Source: Planctomycetia bacterium (GTDB taxonomy: Bacteria; Planctomycetota; Planctomycetia; Pirellulales; Thermoguttaceae). From it: a stretch of 64,000 bases of DNA. The notes under the pieces are model-generated. The model ran no database searches. It was not told the DNA's origin and saw only the letters and a list, made by a program, of their open reading frames with translations. Location of the stretch: positions 1 through 64,000 of the forward strand of contig JAUNBK010000006.1 in assembly GCA_030527105.1 (NCBI GenBank), given 5' to 3'. The position numbers were made by a program, and so were the translations under genes. Each line of letters starts with the position of its first letter. The first letter of the stretch is position 1. Below, piece by piece: positions 45,002-53,613 of this stretch.

Positions 45002-46012
45002 ATGCCCACCAATCCCACCCCGCCTACCACCAAAAAAGCATGGAAACGTTTCGCGAGTCTCTCGCTTCAGATGGTTCTTTTCGCCCTGATCTTGTATATG
45101 ATCTGGGGGAGACTCGATAAAGCGTGGGAACAAATCGCCTCGAAGGAGTTTCGTTTTGCCATTTCGTGGAACTGGCTTCTCGTGGGCGGGATTGCGTACG
45201 CGCTGGCGCTTCCGTTCCCGGCAAGCTACTGGTTTTGCGTGCTGCGTGGTTTGGGACAGCCGGCGGGGTATTATTCTACTTTGCGTGCGCATATCGTTGG
45301 ACACTTGGGAAAATACATCCCAGGTAAGATTTTTGTCGTGTTGATTCGCTCGGGTTTGATTGCAGGGCGCGGCATCTCTCCTGCCGTGGGAGTCATCAGC
45401 ATTTTCCTTGAAGGCTTGATGCAGATGGCGACCGGGGCGCTCGTTTTTGCTGCGCTGCTCGTCGTGTATTCCATTCGTATCGAGGACAATCCCTACGCGC
45501 TCTGGCTCGCGCTCCTTCTCATGGGAGGGATTGCGTTTGCGCTCTCTCCTCCGGTTTTTCGTTGGGGGGTGCGATTCGTCGGGATGAAAAAATTCAGCCA
45601 GGATGCGGAGAAACTCGAGCAACTTTCGTGGAAAACCTACCTCCTTGCGATTCCGTGGATGCTCTCCTACTGGCTCTTTCTCGGGATCAGCTATTGGTGC
45701 GTCATTCGAGGAATCGGCGTCGCCGTCGCGCCCAGCGTTTATCCCGTTTGCGTCGCAGCGATTGCTGGTTCTATGGTGGCGGGGTTTGTTTTGATTTTCG
45801 CCCCGGGCGGTCTCGGTGTGCGAGAATCGTTGATCGTCCTTTTGACGACGAGCATGTTCGCTCAATCCACGAACACACCCGAGGCTGCGGCGCTCGTTTC
45901 CGCTGCGGCGTTGCGCATTGTGTGGATCGTGGTTGAGATGATTCTCGCCGTTCTTTTTTTCGTTATTCGACCCTCCGAGTCCGTTCCCAGTTCCGAAGTT
46001 TCCTCAATTTAA
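45002..46012 (+). CDS. Lysylphosphatidylglycerol synthase TM-region / UPF0104 family protein
   Basis: The 336-residue protein has about eight membrane helices, with the family pattern RAHIVGHLGKYIPGKIFVV and, near residue 260, FAPGGLGVRESLIVLL. The soluble synthase domain is absent, so it is a flippase-like membrane unit. Such proteins often sit beside glycosyltransferases in envelope lipid or glycan pathways, as here: a GT2 gene starts 11 nt downstream. The ribosome site is weak (CAGG). Confidence 0.88.
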   Translation: MPTNPTPPTTKKAWKRFASLSLQMVLFALILYMIWGRLDKAWEQIASKEFRFAISWNWLLVGGIAYALALPFPASYWFCVLRGLGQPAGYYSTLRAHIVGHLGKYIPGKIFVVLIRSGLIAGRGISPAVGVISIFLEGLMQMATGALVFAALLVVYSIRIEDNPYALWLALLLMGGIAFALSPPVFRWGVRFVGMKKFSQDAEKLEQLSWKTYLLAIPWMLSYWLFLGISYWCVIRGIGVAVAPSVYPVCVAAIAGSMVAGFVLIFAPGGLGVRESLIVLLTTSMFAQSTNTPEAAALVSAAALRIVWIVVEMILAVLFFVIRPSESVPSSEVSSI

Positions 46013-46023
46013 TCAGGTGAAAA

Positions 46024-47073
46024 ATGTTCCTCTCCCTAATTATCCCAGTTTATAATGAAGAAGAAAGCCTCGCCCTCCTTGTTGATCAGATCAACGAAAC
46101 GACGGCTCGGCATTCGTATGAGAACGAGATTATTTTCGTCGACGACGGCTCGAAGGACGCGTCGTGGTTGATAATCTCCGAGTTGTCGTCGCGTTTTAGC
46201 AATATTCGTGCGATTCGATTTCGGCGCAATTTTGGGAAGGCTGCGGCCTTAGAGGCGGGCTTCTCCGAGGCGAGAGGAGATTTTGTGCTCACGATGGATG
46301 CAGATCTGCAGGACGACCCGGCAGAGATTCCGCACTTTCTCGAAAAGATGGGCGAGGGATTCGACGTCGTGAGCGGGTGGAAAAAGGTGCGCCACGACCC
46401 TTGGCACAAGGTGTATCCTTCGCGCGTCTTTAACTGGATGGCAAGCTCCCTGAGCGGTGTTCGGCTCCACGACCACAACTGCGGCATGAAGTGTTATCGT
46501 CGAGAGGTGCTTGATGAACTCACGATTTTTGGTGAGCGCCATCGTTTTCTCCCCATCCTTGCCGGGTCGCGCGGCTTCCGCGTCGGAGAAATCGTCATTC
46601 AGCATCGAAAACGAGAGTTCGGCGTCTCGAAATACGGCTTTTCGCGATTTCTCAAAGGTTTTATGGACCTCATCTCCGTCAAATTCGTCACGACGTACCA
46701 ACAACGCCCGCTGCACGTTTTCGGGATTGGCGGCTTGCTCCTCGCGCTATTCGGGACGCTCTGCCTTTTCGCCTCGATCGTGTGCTTCGGGATTCTTTTT
46801 GGGCTGCCTCCAGCGGGTTGTTGGAGCGTGCTTCTCTCGGCTTTTGGTTTTGGGGCGGGACTCCTCGCGCCCGTTTTGCTCACGATAGGCGGCACCTTTT
46901 TCGGGATTGGTCTCGCCGCCGAGCTTGCGACTGCGTACCACCAACGTCCCGAGAAGAGCAATTTTGCCGTGGCGGAACGCATTGCCTCAGAATGCATTGC
47001 CGCGCCGCACGTTGCTGCGTCCGCTCCAGCAGAAGAATCTACAAATTCTCCCGCAAGTTCTGCGTCATCTTAA
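46024..47073 (+). CDS. GT2 glycosyltransferase, DPM1/GtrB-like
   Basis: The 349-residue protein has a GT-A fold: SLIIPVYNEEESL at the N-terminus, VDDGSKD and the metal-binding MDADLQDDPAE. Two C-terminal membrane helices (about 235-300) and an Ala/Ser-rich tail follow. It should transfer a sugar from a nucleotide or to polyprenyl phosphate on the cytoplasmic face. It forms an operon with the flippase-like gene (11-nt gap). Its last 35 bp overlap the end of pgsA on the other strand. Confidence 0.92.
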   Translation: MFLSLIIPVYNEEESLALLVDQINETTARHSYENEIIFVDDGSKDASWLIISELSSRFSNIRAIRFRRNFGKAAALEAGFSEARGDFVLTMDADLQDDPAEIPHFLEKMGEGFDVVSGWKKVRHDPWHKVYPSRVFNWMASSLSGVRLHDHNCGMKCYRREVLDELTIFGERHRFLPILAGSRGFRVGEIVIQHRKREFGVSKYGFSRFLKGFMDLISVKFVTTYQQRPLHVFGIGGLLLALFGTLCLFASIVCFGILFGLPPAGCWSVLLSAFGFGAGLLAPVLLTIGGTFFGIGLAAELATAYHQRPEKSNFAVAERIASECIAAPHVAASAPAEESTNSPASSASS

Positions 47074-47638
47074 TCGCGTGGAAGATGTAGCTTAAACCCG
47101 ATTGAAGCGTCGAGACGAGAGTGATCCAGAGCGAGACGGCGAGCGTCCAATAGAGCCAAGGCGGGACGGCGCTTGCGTCTTTGGTGGCGAGCGCGAGATA
47201 CCAACACCCTGCGGCGCAGGCGACGCATTGAAACCCCATTTTGATTTTCCCCGGCCACTTGGCGGCAAAATTTCCTCCGCGCTCTTCGATGAAGCTCCGC
47301 AACGCCGTGATAAGAAGCTCGCGCGACACGATAAGAACCGCCATCCACGGTTGGACAAGCTCCCAATGCGCGTTCATGCGTGGGTGCGCGGCAAACATGA
47401 TGAACGCTCCACAAATGAGAATCTTGTCGGCAAAAGAGTCCAGGATGCGCCCAAGCTGTGTGCATTGGTTGAACTTTCGCGCCCACCAGCCGTCGATGAA
47501 GTCGGTTCCGGCAGCAACGAGAAAAACGCCAAGCGCCGGGAAAAAGCATTCGAACGCAATCAGCACAAAGAGCGCGATCGCGAGCAAAATCCGAAGCATA
47601 GAAAGCGTGTTCGGAACGTTCCAAATTTGCGATGTCAT
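47039..47638 (-). CDS. pgsA: CDP-diacylglycerol-glycerol-3-phosphate 3-phosphatidyltransferase
   Basis: PgsA makes phosphatidylglycerophosphate, the committed step of phosphatidylglycerol synthesis. The 199-residue membrane protein has the CDP-alcohol phosphotransferase motif DGxxARx8Gx3Dx3D as DGWWARKFNQCTQLGRILDS followed by FADK. Four to six hydrophobic segments and normal length support it. PgsA rather than phosphatidylserine synthase is favoured by the N-terminal NVPNTLSMLRILLA segment. A GAAAGG ribosome site precedes the ATG. Confidence 0.92.
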   Translation of the reverse strand: MTSQIWNVPNTLSMLRILLAIALFVLIAFECFFPALGVFLVAAGTDFIDGWWARKFNQCTQLGRILDSFADKILICGAFIMFAAHPRMNAHWELVQPWMAVLIVSRELLITALRSFIEERGGNFAAKWPGKIKMGFQCVACAAGCWYLALATKDASAVPPWLYWTLAVSLWITLVSTLQSGLSYIFHAIKMTQNLRENL

Positions 47639-47780
47639 AGGAAAAACCTTTCATCGTGGTGGTTGAGCGAAGGAATGGATGAACTCTGACCTTTGCATTA
47701 TAGCGCGTTTTGCCAAAAATACAATACACTGCGGAGGAGATTTTTGGGAAATTCTGCATTTCTGCTGGAATTTGGGTGGT

Positions 47781-47870
47781 TATACTCGTTTTCATTTGAA
47801 TTTCCGTTTTGTGCGGTTCTGATGCAGGCATTTTCAGCGAAGCAAAAATGCTGGTGAAGCGGAATTTTAT
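47781..47870 (+). repeat. R1-type repeat with type-B core, right end lost
   Basis: It is almost identical to 13575-13664 (TATACTCGTTTTC, then the GCATTTTCAGCGAAGC hairpin core). It breaks off after GCGGAATTTTATA, where a reverse R1 follows 13 bp later. Confidence 0.85.
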
Positions 47871-47883
47871 AGTGCATCGGGTA

Positions 47884-47987
47884 TATAATATTCGCGTTGA
47901 AATTTCCGGTGCCGTCCGCCGTTGGAGCTACGCACCACGACTCGCAAAACGTGGAGAAAAACGGAATTTTAAAGGAGAACGAGTATA
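47884..47987 (-). repeat. R1 dispersed repeat, full copy, reverse orientation
   Basis: It reads TATAATATTCGCGTTG at the left, core CGCCGTTGGAGCTACGCACC, and ends GAGAACGAGTATA, i.e. R1 in inverse orientation. It is directly next to the type-B copy. Confidence 0.92.
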
Positions 47988-48069
47988 AAGGAGATTGAGT
48001 ATAAAACAGGTCAAAGGGATGTTTTGACCCACCGGGGTGTTTTGGCTGGAGGAAGGATTTCGCCACCAC

Positions 48070-48168
48070 AATTCCCCTCTTTTAGAGGGTGCCAGCCGTT
48101 AGTGTTGCGTCCATTTCGTAAACACTATCCTGGCTCGCAATCTTTCCTCTCAAACTCTCCTTCAAAAA
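48070..48168 (+). repeat. R2 dispersed repeat copy
   Basis: Its start (aattcccctcttttagaggg) matches 42431 onward and its end (cctctcaaactctccttc) matches 3-27. It therefore joins segments seen separately in the other two R2 places. Confidence 0.65.
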
Positions 48169-48768
48169 ACTTTCAATATGCTGCCTACGTTCACTAATAC
48201 AGCACTATCCCGCCGTCCAGAACTACGCTTCGCTTTGTTCACGGCTCAGAATATCCTAAAATTGATTTTTCGTGCGGTATCTCGAGAAATCAAAATTAGA
48301 AGATGCGTTGTGAAGGTGTTTTGCGATATCTTTATTTTTACGAGACCGTATGATTATGGATTTTTTCAAAGCGTTTTAGTCCGCTATTCGTAGAAAATGC
48401 CATAGTGCATAAAAATAGGACTCTGGCACGTTCCACACTTTTGTACTTTTTGATTCTTTTTAGTGAAAAAATGCGTTTTTTTGGTGTTTTTTGCGATCGA
48501 ATGTTTTTTCCAAAAGCGGGTTTCGACGCAGAAATTGCGCTGTAGAGTTGATATTCGTTAATTTAATTGTTTTTGAGGTTGTTTTGATGGGTGTTTCACT
48601 CTTGTTTTCACGCACTCAAACGTATTTGTGCGAAACGCGGACTAAAACATCCGGCTTCTCGGACAACAATCATTAGAATGCGTGTTTTATAGGCTCGATT
48701 GCGAGATGTGACGTTTTTTCTCTGGAAAAATGCGGAAAAATGCCCCGAAATGGGCGTTTGTTTGAATT

Positions 48769-48874
48769 TATAATACTTCTCGTTGAAACTTCCGGTGCCG
48801 TCCGCCGTTGGAGCTACGCACCACGGCTCGCAAAACATCGCGTAAAACGGGAATTTTATAGGAGAACGAGTATA
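48769..48874 (-). repeat. R1 dispersed repeat, full copy, reverse orientation
   Basis: TATAATACTTCTCGTTG at the left, core CGCCGTTGGAGCTACGCACC, end GAGAACGAGTATA. It lies about 110 bp upstream of the leuC promoter. Confidence 0.92.
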
Positions 48875-48981
48875 TGATTTTGAGGAAGTTGGCGAGATGT
48901 GCGGGAAATGAAAAACCTCTCTCCCCAGCTGGCTGCCCTCCAATTTTGAAGGCATAAACGCATTTTTCATCGCGCCCCTAC

Positions 48982-49009
48982 TTGAAATTTTGGCGCGAAT
49001 GGCTACAAT
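48982..49009 (+). promoter_or_regulatory. Promoter of leuC
   Basis: TTGAAA (48982-48987), a 16-bp spacer and TACAAT (49004-49009) give a leader of roughly 55 nt. I see no leucine-codon leader peptide or T-box in this short leader. Confidence 0.65.
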
Positions 49010-49069
49010 GAACGCGTTGTGGTTCGGGTTTTGATGAGTATAAAGTACGACGATTATAGAGGATGTAGG

Positions 49070-50470
49070 ATGAATAAAACGCCTCAAACGATGTTTGAAA
49101 AGATTTGGAATCGCCATGTGGTTCATGCCGAGGAGGGGAAGCAGACGATTTTGTATATCGACCTCCAACTCGTGCACGAGGTGACGAGCGCGCAGGCGTT
49201 CGAGGGACTGCGTCTGGCGGGGCGCGGCGTCCGACGTCCAGAGAAAACGTTTGCCGTTGCCGACCACAATGTCCCTACGACCGACAGGACGAAGCCGATC
49301 GAGGACGAGATTGCTCGGATCCAAATCGAGACTTTGAGGAAGAACGCGTCCGATTTTGGCGTCACGTACTTCGACCTGAAGGATCCGCGCCAGGGTGTGT
49401 GTCACGTGATGGGTCCCGAGCAGGGACTCACGCGACCTGGGATGACGATCGTCTGCGGCGACAGCCATACCGCGACGCATGGAGCGTTTGGCGCACTTGC
49501 GTTCGGCATCGGAACGAGCGAGGTGGAGCATGTCCTCGCGACACAAACGCTGCTTCAGTACAAGCCGAAGACGATGGAGATTCGCGTGAATGGCGTGCTT
49601 CGCCCAGGTGTCTCGGCGAAGGACGTCATACTCTATATCATCGGGAAGCTCTCCGTCCAAGGGGGCGTTGGGCATTGTATCGAATACACGGGCGACGCGA
49701 TTCGTTCGCTCTCGATGGAGGGGCGCATGACACTGTGCAACATGTCGATTGAGGCTGGTGCGCGAGCCGGCATGGTTGCTCCAGACGAGGTCACGTTCGA
49801 GTACCTGCGTGGGAAACCCTACGCGCCGAAGGGGGCGGCATTCGACGAGGCGGTCGATTTTTGGAAGACGCTCCCGACCGACGAGGGGGCGGTGTTCGAC
49901 GTCGTTCATCAGTTTGAGGCTGCCGAGATTGCGCCTCAGGTCACGTGGGGCGTGAATCCCGGGCAGGTTGCGTCGATTTATGATTCGGTGCCGAAGCCGG
50001 AGGATTTCGACGACGAGACGGAGAGGAAGTCGTGCCAATCCGCGCTCCAATATATGGGACTTCGCGGTGGCGAGAAGTTGGTAGACATTCCGATCGACTA
50101 CGTTTTCATCGGATCGTGCACGAACGGACGAATCGAGGACTTGCGCGCGGCGGCGAAAGTCGCGGCAGGCAAACGTGTCGCGCCCGGCGTCACGGCAATC
50201 GTCGTCCCCGGCACTGGTTTGGTCAAAGCGCAGGCAGAGGCGGAGGGATTGGACAAGATATTCCGCGAGGCGGGATTCGAGTGGCGCGAGGCGGGATGCA
50301 GCATGTGTCTTGCCATGAATCCCGATCGTCTCCAGCCTGGGCAGAGATGTGCGTCAACCAGCAATCGCAATTTTGAAGGTCGCCAAGGGAAAGGCGGTCG
50401 CACGCACCTCGTTTCCCCCGCGCTCGCCGCCGCCTCCGCGATTAAGGGACATTTGGCACCCGCAGAGTAG
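49070..50470 (+). CDS. leuC: 3-isopropylmalate dehydratase large subunit
   Basis: LeuC with LeuD isomerises 2- to 3-isopropylmalate in leucine synthesis. The 466-residue protein has the aconitase-family features: [20 protein letters not shown], the 4Fe-4S ligands in [13 protein letters not shown] and GCSMCLAMN, and the C-terminal [20 protein letters not shown]. Length is normal. ATG 49070 follows AGAGGATG. The small subunit gene leuD is not adjacent and not found in the window, unlike the usual leuCD pair. Confidence 0.96.
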   Translation: MNKTPQTMFEKIWNRHVVHAEEGKQTILYIDLQLVHEVTSAQAFEGLRLAGRGVRRPEKTFAVADHNVPTTDRTKPIEDEIARIQIETLRKNASDFGVTYFDLKDPRQGVCHVMGPEQGLTRPGMTIVCGDSHTATHGAFGALAFGIGTSEVEHVLATQTLLQYKPKTMEIRVNGVLRPGVSAKDVILYIIGKLSVQGGVGHCIEYTGDAIRSLSMEGRMTLCNMSIEAGARAGMVAPDEVTFEYLRGKPYAPKGAAFDEAVDFWKTLPTDEGAVFDVVHQFEAAEIAPQVTWGVNPGQVASIYDSVPKPEDFDDETERKSCQSALQYMGLRGGEKLVDIPIDYVFIGSCTNGRIEDLRAAAKVAAGKRVAPGVTAIVVPGTGLVKAQAEAEGLDKIFREAGFEWREAGCSMCLAMNPDRLQPGQRCASTSNRNFEGRQGKGGRTHLVSPALAAASAIKGHLAPAE

Positions 50471-50484
50471 ACGAAGCGAAAACA

Positions 50485-50535
50485 CCGTCCCCACTTGGGT
50501 GCACTCAAAATTTGAGCGCGCCCGACCGGGGACGG
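50485..50535. terminator. Long hairpin between leuC and the RiPP locus
   Basis: CCGTCCCC (50485-50492) pairs with GGGGACGG (50528-50535). Inside it GGGTGC pairs with GCGCCC and CTCAAA with TTTGAG, so nearly the whole 51 nt folds as one stem. It separates convergent transcripts. Confidence 0.8.
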
Positions 50536-50543
50536 ACGTTCTT

Positions 50544-50843
50544 TCAATGACAGTTCGCGCAAGGGTGATTGACGAGAAATATCTCGCAGGTCTGGAAATC
50601 GATCTCCCAGTTGCCGTTTTCCGCCGATTCCCACTGATACTCTTTCGCCCGATCGCTCCACCACTGGTCGAACTTCTTCTGCGTTTCGCTCATGTCGGCA
50701 ACAACACGTTCATAAAGTGCCGTATTCTTGGGGTCAACAATCATGAACAACTCCTTGAGCGAATTTCGACGTTCAAACAACCCCTGAATCTCATCCCGCT
50801 GCTGCGGCGTGACAGTCCCAACCACCTTCTTCTCAGCACTCAT
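50544..50843 (-). CDS. CXXX-repeat peptide modification system helper protein
   Basis: This 99-residue protein sits at the 3' end of the RiPP operon. It has a helical region with charged residues (about 10-70, including QQRDEIQGLFERRNSLKEL) and a C-terminal part with cysteines at DFQTCEIFL and HPCANCH. Its size, CxxC-type end and place directly after the maturase match what I recall of the small protein named as part of the CXXX-repeat peptide modification system; its biochemical role is unknown. It overlaps the maturase stop by 11 nt, and the ribosome site AAAGGAGG lies inside the maturase gene, so translation is coupled. Confidence 0.8.
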   Translation of the reverse strand: MSAEKKVVGTVTPQQRDEIQGLFERRNSLKELFMIVDPKNTALYERVVADMSETQKKFDQWWSDRAKEYQWESAENGNWEIDFQTCEIFLVNHPCANCH

Positions 50844-53025
50844 CGACTTTTCCTCCTTTTTCCATGGGATACTTCTTTTTCATCAATTCATCAAACGGAT
50901 CGAGATAATCAATTTCAGGAATCGTCACCTCCTCTGTCAAAAACAGAGGTTCCACCAAATCCCGACTGGCATTCCGTTCCAGATGTGCCATGACACACTG
51001 CTCGCGCGACGGGGTATTGACTTCCAGCGTGGTTTCCTTGTTGAGAAAAACACACCGTTTACACTGCCAGGCATCGCAGTTCTCGCAAATGGGAGCGTGA
51101 TCCAACTGATAGAGCTGCTTGTTTTTGATCGGCAGTTCATGCGTCTTCAAAACAGTATCGATATCCGAAATAACAAAATCCTGATTCCTCTCACGATAAA
51201 AGAATCCGGGACAGACATAAAACGTTCCGTCCGGCGCGACCGTCACATGCTTTACGCCCGCGTCGCAGTGGTTCGGCTTTTCCAGCATCAGGCGGTCTGT
51301 CAAAAACGAGATTTCCAATGGCTTTTTCTCTTCTCGCTCTGGAAGCCAGCCCACGAGTGACTTCAAAACGCTCTGATAAATCCCCAATTCTTCCTCGCCG
51401 ACCTTTTCCACATCCTTGACAAACATTTGAATCCGGTCATACGCCAACGAATGCTCCTCCAGCCAACCGGGAAGTTGGGGCAGATTTTTCATTTCAATTC
51501 TCAGGATCAAAATCCCGCCACCTGCCTTTTCCGGCCAGGGATCCGTTTCAAAATCGAAAACGTCGATTCCCTCTCCCTTTTCCGCCAACTGAATCGGACG
51601 CAGAATCACATGCTGGCACTCGCCAAGCACTTTCCGAAACTCCTCCTCCAATGGCTCATTCCCCATAATTACGTTCAGTGCCAGATTATGCGTCAACGCA
51701 TAATAAACAACTTTTTTCAGCGTCTCTGCCGACATTCTCTGCCGTTCGACTTTCCGCGTCGGGTAGTAACAAAACGACGGCGCGTCGGTATCCGCCATCA
51801 CCATCAAATGCTGCATTCCCTTCCGCATCGCCAACCGCCTCACCCGCTCATCATCCTCCGGCGGCGGCACGATCTGATCCAGCTTGTTCCAAAGGTAATT
51901 ATTCGCTCTAACCCGCGCCTTGTGCATCTTGCAGATGTACGTAGCCCGCTGATAAATCGTCTCCGTATCCGCCGAGTCGTAATTGAACCCCTGACACCAC
52001 GCACACCCGCTCGCCACATCACAGTCGATACACTCCTGCGGAGATTGAACCGTACGGTTGAGCGCCAGGAATGGACGGATTTTATTCTCATCCAGCCCTT
52101 TCTCAGCATTTCCCGTTACCCATCCCTTTTTCTTCTCCAGGGAGTACTGCACAAAACGGACGCAAGGATGAAACTTTCCTTCCGTATCCACCGCAACCAT
52201 CCGCCCAGCGCCGCACCAATTTTGGTTATCGGTCAATTCAAACCCAATGAAACGATCAAAGAGCGTCGTATTGTACTTCAGATACAATTTCTTTTCAATG
52301 ATTTCATCTGCCAGTGCGACAAGTTGTTCTTCCAAAATCTGGTCGTCCCCTTCTTTCCAGACATCTTCAAAAATACAGTTCATTGCCACTTCTTTGATTC
52401 CCAGATCCCACAAATGCAAAACAGAATCTTTCACCAACGGCAAATCCTCATGCCCTATCGTCGCTTTGGTATTGGCTCCTTGAAACTGTTCCAACCACAA
52501 AGGAACGTTCTTTACGACTTTTTCGTACGAACCTTCCCCATTCGGAAACACACGTTGAGCATCATGTTTCTCTTTCGTGCCGTCAACAGAAATGCCGATA
52601 CTCAAATGGGCAGCGTTTTTTTCGATGAACTTCTGAACTCGCGCATCGTCATACATCAAACCGTTGGTCGCCATGCTGAACCGGTAATTATTAAACCACG
52701 GATGGTTCAATTCAAACATTCTCTGTTTGATGTAATCGCAAATCCTGTCCATCAACTCAATTTCCATAAACGGCTCCCCGCCTATGAAATCCCAAACAAC
52801 GGCTTCATCGGAATAAATCTCACGATGTTCCAATACGTAATCAATCGCCTCTTTCGCAGTTTCAAACGTCATTTTTGTCGTGGAATTTTTCCCGCAAAGA
52901 TAACAATACCTACAGCGAAGTTGACAGTCTTCCGTGAGAACTAAAGTGATATTTCTATAAGGCTTATCTGTTTCCTGTGTCGTCTTTTTCGCCAATTTGG
53001 TGTTGAACTCATTGCTTGCTATCAT
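50833..53025 (-). CDS. Radical SAM peptide maturase for CXXX-repeat precursor (fused two-part form)
   Basis: The 730-residue protein starts with a radical SAM domain: C34xxxC38xxC41 in TEDCQLRCRYCYLCG, then FIGGEPFME (GGEP motif). A SPASM-like auxiliary cluster region has CIDCDVASGCAWC (about 332-346). A second part begins near residue 404 (MQHLMVMADTDAPSFCYY) and has its own cysteine-rich end (YVCPGFFY about 603; CENCDAWQCKRC about 645-657). The first half matches radical SAM maturases acting on CXXX-repeat peptides. The second resembles the separate CXXX repeat peptide maturase that I recall beside them, so this looks like a fusion. The likely reaction is thioether or other crosslink formation on the precursor cysteines (inference). 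The ribosome site is poor. Confidence 0.9.
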   Translation of the reverse strand: MIASNEFNTKLAKKTTQETDKPYRNITLVLTEDCQLRCRYCYLCGKNSTTKMTFETAKEAIDYVLEHREIYSDEAVVWDFIGGEPFMEIELMDRICDYIKQRMFELNHPWFNNYRFSMATNGLMYDDARVQKFIEKNAAHLSIGISVDGTKEKHDAQRVFPNGEGSYEKVVKNVPLWLEQFQGANTKATIGHEDLPLVKDSVLHLWDLGIKEVAMNCIFEDVWKEGDDQILEEQLVALADEIIEKKLYLKYNTTLFDRFIGFELTDNQNWCGAGRMVAVDTEGKFHPCVRFVQYSLEKKKGWVTGNAEKGLDENKIRPFLALNRTVQSPQECIDCDVASGCAWCQGFNYDSADTETIYQRATYICKMHKARVRANNYLWNKLDQIVPPPEDDERVRRLAMRKGMQHLMVMADTDAPSFCYYPTRKVERQRMSAETLKKVVYYALTHNLALNVIMGNEPLEEEFRKVLGECQHVILRPIQLAEKGEGIDVFDFETDPWPEKAGGGILILRIEMKNLPQLPGWLEEHSLAYDRIQMFVKDVEKVGEEELGIYQSVLKSLVGWLPEREEKKPLEISFLTDRLMLEKPNHCDAGVKHVTVAPDGTFYVCPGFFYRERNQDFVISDIDTVLKTHELPIKNKQLYQLDHAPICENCDAWQCKRCVFLNKETTLEVNTPSREQCVMAHLERNASRDLVEPLFLTEEVTIPEIDYLDPFDELMKKKYPMEKGGKVDEC

Positions 53026-53057
53026 AATTATAATCCAATTTAATAGATTGATAGAAG

Positions 53058-53093
53058 CCTGTAAAAGTGGACGCGATTTGCCACTTTTACAGG
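53058..53093 (-). promoter_or_regulatory. Stem-loop between RiPP precursor and maturase
   Basis: CCTGTAAAAGTGG and CCACTTTTACAGG form a perfect 13-bp stem with a 10-nt loop, in the 92-nt gap between the precursor stop and the maturase start. There is no T-tract after it. It could attenuate read-through or stabilise the 3' end of the precursor message, giving more precursor than enzyme. Confidence 0.75.
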
Positions 53094-53117
53094 AAAATAT
53101 GTCAAGATTTTAACATA

Positions 53118-53411
53118 TCAGCCATAAACGGAACGACCTCTGCACGAGACACTGCAACCATAACCACAGGAACTTCCACACCCACCGCTGCAACCACCCG
53201 AACACCCGCCAGTACATCTTCCCGAACATCCTCCATCACAGGTGATTCTACATGACCCCGAACAACTGCTTGCACAGTCCCATGTGATGTTTTCCTCTGA
53301 CGGAATATCTGCTCTGACTTGGTGAGCAACAACCATAAAAGGAGCCGCTGCGACAAACGTACTGAGCTTTTTCATAAATGCCCGACGACTTTCAATTTTT
53401 TCCTGAGACAT
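53118..53411 (-). CDS. CXXX-repeat RiPP precursor with Tat-type leader
   Basis: The 97-residue peptide has twelve cysteines at residues 46, 50, 54, 58, 62, 66, 70, 74, 78, 82, 86 and 90, an exact period of four, separated mostly by Gly and Ser (SGGCSGGCGSS). The leader carries SRRAFMKK (residues 8-15), a six-of-seven match to the twin-arginine consensus. A hydrophobic segment (LSTFVAAAPFMVVA) and VRA before Asp35 follow, a signal-peptidase-like site. It is the predicted substrate of the downstream maturase. ATG 53411 is set by AAAGGAG 7 nt upstream; a TTG one codon earlier is less likely. The tail after the last Cys is RGRSVYG. Confidence 0.92.
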   Translation of the reverse strand: MSQEKIESRRAFMKKLSTFVAAAPFMVVAHQVRADIPSEENITWDCASSCSGSCRITCDGGCSGRCTGGCSGGCSGGCGSSCGYGCSVSCRGRSVYG

Positions 53412-53442
53412 CAATTCTCTCCTTTGATATAGGTTCTGGGAG

Positions 53443-53483
53443 AAAAAAATAGAATTTGAACGCGTCTCCCATTCGGGTTCAAA
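53443..53483 (-). promoter_or_regulatory. Candidate attenuator upstream of the precursor
   Basis: On the minus strand TTTGAAC and GTTCAAA (7-bp stem, 15-nt loop) are followed after 5 nt by a run of seven T residues, within the 202-nt leader between the upstream secreted-protein gene and the precursor. The stem is short and the offset unusual. Confidence 0.35.
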
Positions 53484-53613
53484 ACCACATCCATTGCCTG
53501 TATTCTTACCTGCTCTCGATGAAACCCATCAATGCATGAAGAATGTGATTGATAAATAATCACGACCAACATAGCGAGATTTCCGTAAAAACTTTAGCTC
53601 ATGTTGGTATAAA

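Larger units (their letters stand above)
47639..49069. other. Repeat-rich intergenic region, no gene seen
   Basis: This 1.4-kb stretch between pgsA and leuC holds a type-B R1 (47781-47870), two reverse R1 copies (47884-47987, 48769-48874), an R2 fragment (48070-48168) and the leuC promoter (48982-49009). The remaining AT-rich part (48180-48760) shows no supported gene. Confidence 0.8.

Noticed and set aside
48608..50050. 480-codon open frame opposite leuC
   Set aside because: It runs antisense through a clear leuC, has Arg/His/Leu-rich shadow composition and no ribosome site.
51427..52944. 505-codon open frame opposite the radical SAM maturase
   Set aside because: Antisense to a protein with clear CxxxCxxC and SPASM-like motifs; Ile/Phe/Arg-rich shadow.
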